A stretch of DNA of 64,000 bases, from assembly GCA_965212245.1 (NCBI GenBank), contig OZ243107.1:3100001-3164000 (forward strand), written 5' to 3'. Numbering within the stretch: position 1 is the stretch's first letter; each line of letters begins with the position of its first letter. This DNA is from CAKZNE01 sp040222435 (lineage in GTDB: Bacteria; Bacteroidota; Bacteroidia; Flavobacteriales; Schleiferiaceae). The notes under the pieces were generated by a model. That model was not told the DNA's origin and did not search any database. It was given only the letters and a program-made list of their open reading frames with translations. Positions 9,201-17,400 of this stretch are shown one piece after another. The translations under genes and the position numbers were made by a program.

Positions 9201-11357
9201 ACCAATCCTTTGGGGGAAAAGAGCATTCATAAATTTGATGCGCTGGGCCGGTTGACAGAAGAGAGTATTGCCGATGATTCCGAAACCCTGCAAAGCAAAA
9301 CTTTTACTTATGACGCTCTGGACCGTATCCTTCAATGTGAAGAAAAATTACAAAGCGGTGTTTTAACCACCCACTATACCTACGGTTTTGATGATACGCT
9401 TAACCTGATTGTGGTTAACGTAGGGCAGCCTGGTGACGACTCAGCGGTAAGCAGCCTTTACTATAACGGGCTGGGGCTATTGGTGAAGGAAACCGATCCG
9501 GCCGGGGCCATTACTCAATATACCTATGATGATCAGGGAAGGATACAGACGGTTACCAACGCTGCCGGGGTAGCGGTTACCTACGGATATGATGCTGCCG
9601 GACGTTACAACAGCCTGGAATTCCAGGATGGGTCTGCCATTACCCAAGTATTGGATGCCAATGGTAACAGCACGGTTACGCAGCAGGATGGCACATCCGT
9701 GATCTCCCGGACCTTTGATGAACTAAACAGAATGTTGAGCCGGACGGACTCCCTGGCGAAAACGGTTGACTATTCATACAATGCTGCCAATCAGGTTGAT
9801 TCCATCACCTATCCGGGCGGGCATACGGTGAATTATGCCTACAATGGCTTGCAACAACTCAAAACGGTAACGGACTGGCTTCAAAAAGAAAGTCAATATA
9901 CGTATTCGCCTCTGGGACTGGTGGATACACTTACGCTGCCTAATGGAACGGTAACCGCTTATGATTACGATGATGTGGGACGATTAAAGTCTATTCTCTC
10001 CAAATCCGGTGCTGATTATCTCTATAGTGCGCAATACACTCTAAATGCACTTGGCGAACGTCTTACTGCGGATATCATCCAGCCCATTCCTCCTCAATAT
10101 GCTGCTGCTAATTTACCGGCTACTTACAACTCTGCCGACCAGTTGCTTGATTTTAACGGCCAGCCGGCCAGCTATGACCCCAACGGTAATATGACGGGTA
10201 TTCCAGCCAATGGCAATGCGCTGCAATACGATGTGTTTAATCGGGTAACTTCTTTTGGCGCAACCCATTATACTTATGATGCGGATGGGCTGAGGGTTCA
10301 GCAGGAAAACGATACAGAAACCTTAAAGTATGTACAGAATGTAAACGGATGGACAAACCCTTATATGGCCAGGGCCAGCATAGGAAATGGGGTTACGGAA
10401 ACAGACCTTCTGAATAATGCCTTTGGGAATTATGAAATTGTTCCCGCTGAGGTTGCGCTGAGCCTGGATCCAAATCTCAGCCTGAACCAGCTGCTACAGA
10501 TTTACGATGGAAGTGATGTTCTGCAAAAAGAGTTTGTGTATGGACTGGGATTACTCTGCGAAGTAAACGAGGGAGATAGCCCGGCTTATTATCATTTTGA
10601 TGCGCGGGGCAGTACCATGGCCCTTACCAATTCCACGGGCGGAGTTACGGATGCCTGGGCTTATGATGCGTATGGGGCTGTGATTAACCGGTCAGGATCT
10701 GCAAATACCTGCTTTCAATACAATGGGCGGCAGGGTACGATTACCGATGATAGCGGTTTGCTTTATATGCGGGCCCGGTATTATCATCCCGGCTTAATGC
10801 GGTTCCTTGAAAAAGATTTCCTGTTCGGCAGCCTGGAAAATCCGGAGTCTCTGAACCGCTATGCTTATGTAACGGGCAACCCAATCAATTATACCGATCC
10901 CTATGGACTGGATAAGAATGTGGGTCTTATAGTGTTGGGTGTGCTGGGAGGCCTGGCCGTTGGAGGTGCTGCCATTGCAGGAGGGCTATACCTTCTGGGA
11001 GGTGGAGGATCGGCTGCCGGAGGAATTGGCGGAGCTATATCCGCAGGCGCATCAAGGGTTGGATCAGCGTTGCGTCCGGGTAACGGATACAACCGGCTCC
11101 CTACGGAAGATCCCTTTGAGGGAACCGAGCTACAACCGATGCCTTCCGAAGGGGGAGGTGCTAATTCAGCTAACTGGAGGCAACAGTCTAACGGCACTTG
11201 GTATAGGGGCTCAAGAGCATCCTATGAGCAACTTTCCCAATCCGAAATACAAACTTCCTCAGGAAGAGGTGCCTCCGAATTTTCAGGATCATCCTCACGA
11301 ATTAATACCGGTGTGGGTTCGAGAGGATCAACAGCAGGTAAATTTAAAGCGGATTAA
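3282..11357 (+). CDS. Giant LamG-FN3-Rhs protein (polymorphic-toxin-like)
   Basis: This 2691-residue protein starts with a LamG/concanavalin-like domain at about 40-190 (TTEVWVKT, DGYWHHLVVVV, FAGEMSEFRLWN). About eleven FN3-like domains follow to about 1235. A proline-rich linker leads to a DUF6531-like entry (GDPVDLVNGALGYSNADMEV, near 1243) and then a long YD-repeat region. The Rhs core ends with GLLYMRARYYHPG..RFLEKD, NRYAYVTGNP and a DPYGL boundary at Asp2539. The variable tip is only 148 residues: a hydrophobic glycine-rich stretch (about 2546-2576) and a Ser/Gly/Arg-rich tail with no toxin family I recognise. There is no Sec signal or T9SS domain. The leader AACAAAACT before the ATG resembles that of the next gene. 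Rhs cores generally form a closed shell around a C-terminal cargo. The role as effector or surface protein is inferred. A different reading frame overlapping the 3' end also looks protein-like. Confidence 0.85.
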   Translation: MGTFNPQLNYQSEFSTPLPQVIQLQGNAFPSEASLTGITAGALTTEVWVKTTQSDTNAIVLSYTDTDSTPNRLWVKNPADISVGYNDKDTGSTGIAINDGYWHHLVVVVAPGNDTHFQVLLYKDGVAVYQALGGITVSSGSVITDGGSLVLGQAKAASSEVDFAGEMSEFRLWNGIQSADDILNNFEQVISSGPLISWLLNSVANSGTIIGGGTPTYANSSLHYRTLQLLAGWSDTGAASYDLRLTDLGTGKVQNFRSISGTSYSISSFNVNHYYQLEIKAGTDANWSSETVNTRIMNLQQVQAILSSPAADKLQAGWTATDQTSEYLVSLFKNGNADPESTSSQSGTTYDLTSLLSSEDAYNFTFQAQSENSSGPSQSPATVGTIDLSFYYVAQTGGNGYLQLGWNNQADIDFYYVEIFKGPPATATLAYSSLVAGDTNSLRVDQSEVPVSPGDQLQARIRGIASGVIAIWTAKVEITATDLAVPVLSYNYLSASDDLQLTWQPVTNADTYRIRIYQDGDATPIVDQSGLTDTYYSLKPYMYTAHTYTFTVQAVADGSMGPPNDIVQPNALNEQFLYQGTSGELVLSWDSVPNAMMNIVPPGASPEDQNQLQAGTTTSYTVTPPQGGYQQGDLYNFKLRPLDTGAMGPLSSGSVKIYDLNTAPVLTYDYDNTQNPAVFTAQWQDIRTQAQKDANLDVQYQVQLTIDGVQQALITQAGLTYDLTDELVFTQDKAVTVAVRGAVLQDNSKPENASISPDSTITPATDISLQLNYYNESTELTASWNSATPVYLQAYKSSEETLAQTYYASAAETSWVIETGALTDGDEYIVQAKSLPEGTISTPFEGQAIIHSLAKTILALSYDSGSNQLAVNWPDVRTQAQIDNNLAVTYTATLTKNSDAPVLSTGIPNTAEGRVFDWPALDEAGAYTLMITGVSEGSVGLPNTQQSLGAIAISSFSFHLPENQLQAVWGSVTNAESYYAFIKKNGTEGSHAYRNTVPTDSAPQTFDASGAVNGDQFELDLRAVNAGAWTDLVTASVTVLQIPAPILDSPWDADVGSNQLTISWSFSNNAVPSPTYKADLLQDGVVIDSQTTTDTRLTFTNPAIVDGATLTTRVQVLSNNNYGAYDSMTGTISDSGTIPQVTGLTACSSTAVNLTANWNTVSVEGVTFELEVLSTSGSVVSTKTNINGTSVDLPQSENKMEAGTDYKVRVRAVKGSIQGVYSDDASVTAGQPCSNPNPNPPTDGDPVDLVNGALGYSNADMEVNGVVKLSFMTSYRSITPLSEDNDPTNNGKVMGERWNHSYNTLIYRDVPNKKVYVVWGTGGANVFKEPNSISGNYAPADVPNGSALFYGSDEYYVLTQADQTKYYFRDTNGNGVANLEKIVNPIGQQVTLSYAGGRLDKITDHQSQRFMQLSYHTDGLVSGVTDNAGRSVSYHYSNGKLVTWTDVNGHDTTFAYTGESLIETITDQNNTVYLKNRYNANNQVEFQQSGNAIASGSNAGLSFAYVESQENGVDLVTTTVTDAEGFETLYKSIKTNSEVLEKTQYLDLAKSSMIKTLYTYDGYNNVLTETSYEGPVSGDPNTGTVITNTYVGISNLATSSYENPIGIVLSRSYDAHNNILTDTDAAGNITHYEYNADNTLKQITNPLGQIQSYVYYNSGSAKGLMKSQTDFNGNTTSYVYSSNGDLKTITNALGEVTVITSDDKGMIKSRAVQDTAQNTLRTRSYEYNTSGQLTHSVTQMAGQSGANAYASQLEYDNQGLLTSITNAAGKATQFGYDNNDNHTTTTFPSQSSPAPEQITAYNSDNFEVSRQYSPSVIEQYTVDPTGRRLSFTDPNQNVYDYAYAMQFISGAPNHTSVQTTYPKLTGMTEAYTSQTVLDVLGRTVSDLYTSGQQTDYGYSYPTDSSTHTNDIQVTVTLPPADPSKAEERYTIVRLYDALGRLKSVTDQSGKLTTYDYTTEAAEEGDSFNQLVTITNPLGEKSIHKFDALGRLTEESIADDSETLQSKTFTYDALDRILQCEEKLQSGVLTTHYTYGFDDTLNLIVVNVGQPGDDSAVSSLYYNGLGLLVKETDPAGAITQYTYDDQGRIQTVTNAAGVAVTYGYDAAGRYNSLEFQDGSAITQVLDANGNSTVTQQDGTSVISRTFDELNRMLSRTDSLAKTVDYSYNAANQVDSITYPGGHTVNYAYNGLQQLKTVTDWLQKESQYTYSPLGLVDTLTLPNGTVTAYDYDDVGRLKSILSKSGADYLYSAQYTLNALGERLTADIIQPIPPQYAAANLPATYNSADQLLDFNGQPASYDPNGNMTGIPANGNALQYDVFNRVTSFGATHYTYDADGLRVQQENDTETLKYVQNVNGWTNPYMARASIGNGVTETDLLNNAFGNYEIVPAEVALSLDPNLSLNQLLQIYDGSDVLQKEFVYGLGLLCEVNEGDSPAYYHFDARGSTMALTNSTGGVTDAWAYDAYGAVINRSGSANTCFQYNGRQGTITDDSGLLYMRARYYHPGLMRFLEKDFLFGSLENPESLNRYAYVTGNPINYTDPYGLDKNVGLIVLGVLGGLAVGGAAIAGGLYLLGGGGSAAGGIGGAISAGASRVGSALRPGNGYNRLPTEDPFEGTELQPMPSEGGGANSANWRQQSNGTWYRGSRASYEQLSQSEIQTSSGRGASEFSGSSSRINTGVGSRGSTAGKFKAD

Positions 11358-11443
11358 AGCATCCGGTAATATGTTTAAGTGGCATCCCGAAACTTTTAAA
11401 TGTCCTTGCCTCAACTGGTCATTAATATTTTAACAAAACTCTT

Positions 11444-14400
11444 ATGTTGACACCTAACCAATTAAATCAAAGCGTAGACCCTTATTCGGGTACGGTTAAT
11501 TTTTCTTTTCCCCTGGTGTCTCAAAAAGGACGAAACGGTTTGGATCTCCATTTGGCCATGGCCTATAACAGTCAGGTGCTGACAGAGGCTACGACCTGGA
11601 ATCTGGATGCCCCTACAGGGGTGGCAGGCCTGGGCTGGCAACTGGAACGGCATCAGATTTTTGCCGACTTGGCGGAAAGCGGAAATACAGAAGACAATAA
11701 CTGGTATATAAGGCAAGGAGCCAGCCTTAACCAATTGATCCTGGTGGGAATTACCAATGGTATATGGCAGTTTGAAACCAGTGGTTACCAATTTTGGAAA
11801 ATAAGCTATGACCCTCACCTTGAACGGTGGGAGATCATTAAGGAAAACGGGAATACCTTTGTGTTTGGCGACCTGCGCAGCCAGCGGGATACCCTGGAAT
11901 ACAGCGTGGCACTGGGAAACTGGATGGGTTCTTCCCGGCAAACTTCCGCCCAGGAACAGGTGGTAAGTGCCTGGAACCTGAACCAGGTATACAACCGTTT
12001 TGGGGATGTCATTACCTATGCTTATTCCAATGTGGAAGTAGCTACCGGTCAGGCCAATGGCTTGTCCTATACTCAGGCTTCGTACCTGAAACAGATCACC
12101 GGAGTGGCCGGAGACCGCATTGAGCTTTCGTATGCTCCTAAAAACCCTGATGAATACACTATCCCACACCAGGATCCTTATCCGCCCAATGCCTGGCAGG
12201 ACGTATATGAAACCCAGTTTCTGGAAAGTGTAGCCCTTTACGGTAGTGAGGGCAGCCGTTTGTATGAGTGGCAATTGATTTATGGTCAGTCTCTGGGTAC
12301 AGGAGCTCTTACCAAGCGCCTGCTTACTTCGGTTAGAAAGATCTATCCCGGCAGCCGGGACTACCTGGCTTCACCTCTTTTTACCTACTTCAACAGCAAT
12401 GATGGAGTAAGTGCCTCAGCACCCTATGCTGCACCGGCCTTGTATGGTGCTATCAAAAGTGTAAGCCTGCCGGAGGGAGGGGTTTTCAGTTATTCGTACG
12501 GAGCAGTAAAGCCCGGTTTTGGAAACCGGCAAATGGCGGTTTCTGCTGTTGCTAACGAGGGTTACACCTTCTCAAAGCCCCGTTTTTATTTTGGTGAAAA
12601 TTATACGGTGGCCACCTGGGCGGGAGTTAAAGACGGTGTTTATAACATACAGGTGCAGGCTTTCACCTGGTCAGGACGGTGGATACCCAAAACCCTGGAA
12701 AGTATCTCGCTCAGTGCGGAAAGCGATTACGATCAACTTCAGGTGGTTTGTGAAACCGGGTTCTTCGGCATATTCGTAAATAACCGGGTACAGCTATACC
12801 ATATGGATAGCACAAAACTGGGCAATTGGATTGAGCCTTCCTATGATTCCGGCTCCGGAACGGTGAACTATTTCCCTGCGGCCTTTAACAGTGGCGAGAG
12901 TGTGACCTTTAGCAGCGGCAACCGTTTTGTAAGCCTCTTGGGAGGTACTTCTGGTAAGCTGTATTATTTCCAGTGGAGTGGAACTGCATGGGTCCATAAT
13001 GATGAGGCAGACCTTTCCGGGGGTGTAGGAACAGCGGCCTACGGCCTGGCGGCTGCAAACAATTATATACTGGCCATGCGTTCCAACCCTGGTTCCGGCA
13101 AGTCAGATCTCAGTCTGAGCTTGTATCAATTAAACGCCCTTGGAAGCTGGAACAACGTACAGTCTTTTAGTAAATCCATCAGCCTGGAGAATGTCGATGG
13201 CATCAGCCTGGTGGGAGGGCCTGCTTTTGCAGTAGCACAGTTCCAGTCAGGCTCCGGGAGTAACTTTAATTACGAAACAGCAGGTTTTAACTGGAATATG
13301 GCCTTCACCAGCCTGAGTATGCAGTCGCTCAATAGTATGGCCGGGGCGGACAGTGTTCCCGCACTAAACCTTAGGAAAAATCTGGTGGCATATGATCAGT
13401 GGCTTTTCCGCTACGATGGTGTGGAGTGGGTGGTTACTAATGCGGCTACCCTTGGCGGAGGAAGTGACGGAACCCTTCAGAATATGTCTTTTGGCAGTGA
13501 TAAAGCGCTGCGTACGGTGTTGAACGGGAATAATAAATATGTGCAGGAAGCACTGATCTACAATCCCAATCTGGCCACAAATCCATGGTCCGTTCCATCC
13601 GGGCTTAGTGTTACTAATGATGCCCAGGGCCTGATGGTAACCAATTTATCACAAAGCTATAATTACAATTACATTGTATTTAACAATGCTGTCTATTATC
13701 AGAATCCGGATTCCTCCTGGTCTGATACCGGCCTTGCTTTGCCAGCGCTTACCGGCAATGATGCGGCCAGCGTTCGCTTGCTTTTATCAGGATTTCTGCT
13801 TTTTCAACAAGGAGGGGATACCAGCGCGTATCGTTTGCAAAATGGAGCTGCAGCAACCACAGCTTCGGTTTTAACCGGCCAGAGTATTTACACGCCTGAG
13901 GCCAACCTGGTAGGAGAAACTTCCTTTGTGGGGTATACGGGAACCTTCGGTGATGGCGCATCTGATATAACGCTTTATCGTACCGTTGCAGCTGAAGTAC
14001 AGGGTGAAATTACGGTACATCCAATTGCCAGTATGACGGTGAATAATCAGTATCAGCAGGTGCCCACGGCCTACCTGTTTAATTTACCGGTTGCCGTTGC
14101 CACTGCAGGCGGATACGGTTTAAACAGTAATAAAACCAATGTGATCTCAGGTAGCGCAGATGGTTCTTTAACACCTATCGGGAAAACAGAACTCGAATTT
14201 TTTAACGGCCTTACACCTGAGGAGTTACCCGGCTATTACCCAAGTACGGCTGGCAGTAATATTGCGGATTATTATACCCTGGCAAAGGGTACCCGTTACA
14301 AAACCAACGCTTATGCGGACGGAAATACAACGGCTGTTTCCTCCCATACTAATTATTGGGTGGTGTATGCCGTGGCATTGGCGGTAAACGGTAAGGGGTA

Positions 14401-17400
14401 TTACCAGCGTTTGGCACAAAACAACGGTGAAACTGATACGGTTCCTTCCCGGATGGATTATCAGTATAATACCGATACGGGACAGTTAGTACAACAAACC
14501 GCCTATAATTACAATTCGCAAGGTGATCAGGAACAGCTGGTTACTATGTTCCGCTACTTTTGGGAGGAATACGACACCAGTCGTTCCCTGAACCTGCTCA
14601 CTCCACAGATACAGGTAACCAAAAAAAGTATTTTGAATGGCACCCCTACCGAGCTGGCCAACCGTATAGTAACCTTCAGGGAAGTTTGGGGTTATGGCAG
14701 CGGACAGTGGGCTTCTTATATAGGTTACCGTTCCAATACCAATACCCCCGCCAGTTTTGATCAATGGGCATCGCCTACCACCACTCCGCCATCTGGCTGG
14801 CTGGTTTTTAACGTTATAAATAGTCGCAACAGTCATGGTCAGCCCACTTCCACTCAGAATAATAGGGGTGTTACAGATTCCATGATCTACGACCAGCAGC
14901 AGGTATTACCCATTGCTTCTGTAAACAACGGAAGCTTTGAAGGTGGAGAAGCTAATTATTATGGCTTTCAACCGTACGAAACCCCGGCCGGCTGGGGGTG
15001 GAATGGTGGCGGCAGCCTGGAAGATTTCATTACCACATCCGATTATTTCACCGGTATACAATCCCTGCAACTCCCTGCCAATCCTAACGGACAGGCAGGA
15101 CCCGTGCGCTCCTTCTGGCCGGAGGGGCAGGACCGGGTATATGTATTTTCTTCATGGGTAAAAACCCCAAGCGGCTTTGATCCCGCCAATGGAACTGCTC
15201 AGTTCACTATTTCGGCCTATAAACAAAGCGATGGCAGCCTGGTAAGCAGTACCAGCTTAACTATTCCGGTAACTTCCAATGAATGGGAAAATATTCAGCA
15301 AGTGGTGAGCCTGCCCAATATACGTACCGCTGCCAACCTGCCAGCCGGTGAAAAACTCTATATCCGTATTATAGGTTATAACCAGAACAGTGCGAGTTTT
15401 GCACTGGTGGATAATGTTCAGTTTGCTCCATCAGATGCTATTTTTTCAGCCAATGTGTACGATCCCGCCAGCCGGTTGATCACAGCACGCCAGGACAATA
15501 ATGCACAGGTGAGCCGGGTGAATTACGATCGATTCAGGAGGATAGTGGCTGAAACCCTGCCCGGGGAGCGGATAGATTACCTCAATGCTACTTCCCTGAG
15601 CCGTAATATCAACGCTTCGGAATCCTTTAACCCGGAGTTCCCCAACAGTACCCTGCAATTGGTTACCACCAGCCAAAGCGCCTTTTACGATTTTCACGAT
15701 GCTTCCAACTCCGACTGGACCTATTCAGGAACCAGCACCGACAAATGGGCTATACAAAATGGCGAACTTCAGTTTAGCGGTTACAGTACCGAATTACTGC
15801 CCAGCGAAGCCATTCTCAGCCTGTATGCCTTTACCAATTTTGCCCTTAAAGTAGTGGTTACAGATCACCAGGGTAATGTAGGAGTGGGAAATGGGGAAAT
15901 AACCGTGTATTGGGATGAGCAGGAAGATCAATGGGTACTGGCTAAAAAACAAAGTGCGCAAGGTGGCGGGTACACTTTTGCAACGGTGGCCACTTCGCAA
16001 ATTACCGGTTTCCGGCCAGAGTGGGTTTTTGCGGTGATCGATGGTCTGGCTTTCTTCTACGCAGACGGCATACAGATCTTTGCCTATCAGCTGCCGGCTG
16101 AAGATACCTCATTGCCTGATTTTGGTAAGCCGGCCCTGTTGTGTAACCAGATTGTGGCCTTTGATGATCTTATTGTGTTGAATAATCCTCAAATGGGAAT
16201 TGCCTTTTATGATGGCATTGGTAATTTCCTGCAAAGTCTGGCGCTGGAAGGGCTTGTAATACCGGGCTCCGGTGAAGACCCTATTTACCGCACCATTAAC
16301 CAGGGTGTTTTTTATAATGAATTAGGTAAAGCCTATGTGCAGAGAATGCCGGAAAATCCTGCTCTGGCTACGAGTGGTAGTAATTATTTACTGGAGGGTA
16401 GTCCGGATCAATACTTGATGGATCCGGAAGGCAACGCGGTTACCAAAACGGAATACCTCGGTGGTACCAATGGGTATGGTTACAGTGAAATGACATTTGA
16501 ACCTTCACCTCTCAATCGTGAATTAACCAAAGTGCTACCACGGGAAAGTGATCAGGATGCAGCTCATTTTACGTTCAGCTATGCCTATGGCGCAGCCACC
16601 ACTGCCATTTGTACCGGGATTTTACCGGATGCTGCGGTGGGTAATTATTATATGGTTCATCAAACTGATCCGCAAGGCATGGAAAGCTTCGTGGTAACGG
16701 ACCAACAGGGCAATAAGATTCTGCAACGGCAGGTAAAGGGCGGTACCCTGCAAAGCATAGCTACCACTTACGATTCCAACAATAACGTACTGCAGGTAAA
16801 AACACCGAACTATTTCGATCCGCCCAACGGGAGTATGGCCAATAATTGGCTGGAAACCATGACCTATACCTTCGATAACCTTTTGAGCGAGCGTACCAGC
16901 CCGGATACCGGTACTACCAAAATGCTGTATGATGATCTGATGCGCCAGCGCTTTGAGATGGATGCCAATGGAGCCGCCCAATCTCCGCAACAGATCAAGT
17001 ACACTAAATACGATAACCTGGGAAGGATAGTAGAACGTGGGTATATACAGGACGCATCTTTTCAATGGGGTAGTGATGGAGCTGTTTTGCAGGCTAAGGC
17101 TAACGATCAAAACTGGCCGGATATGAATACAGTAAGCGGTAAATGGGAAAAGCGGGTTTATTTTGACCTGGATACCAGTGATACCGCTGCCCCCATAAGT
17201 ACCAATTTACTGGGGAGGGTATGGAAGGTGGAGTTCAACAACAACGCCAGCGCCTCAACCCCTGATTACCAGGTGAGCACTTACGATGAACGCGGGTTTA
17301 TTGAAAAGCTGGAAACACTGGTGCTGGCCAGTGGCAGTGATCCTTATTTCTGTAGTTATACTTATAACAACCAGGGAAACCCTACTTCCGTAATCTATCC

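Noticed and set aside
11462..12274. A 270-codon frame on the - strand inside the last Rhs gene
   Set aside because: The Rhs frame is continuous through it and carries the family N-terminal motifs. The opposite frame has no recognisable features or start context.
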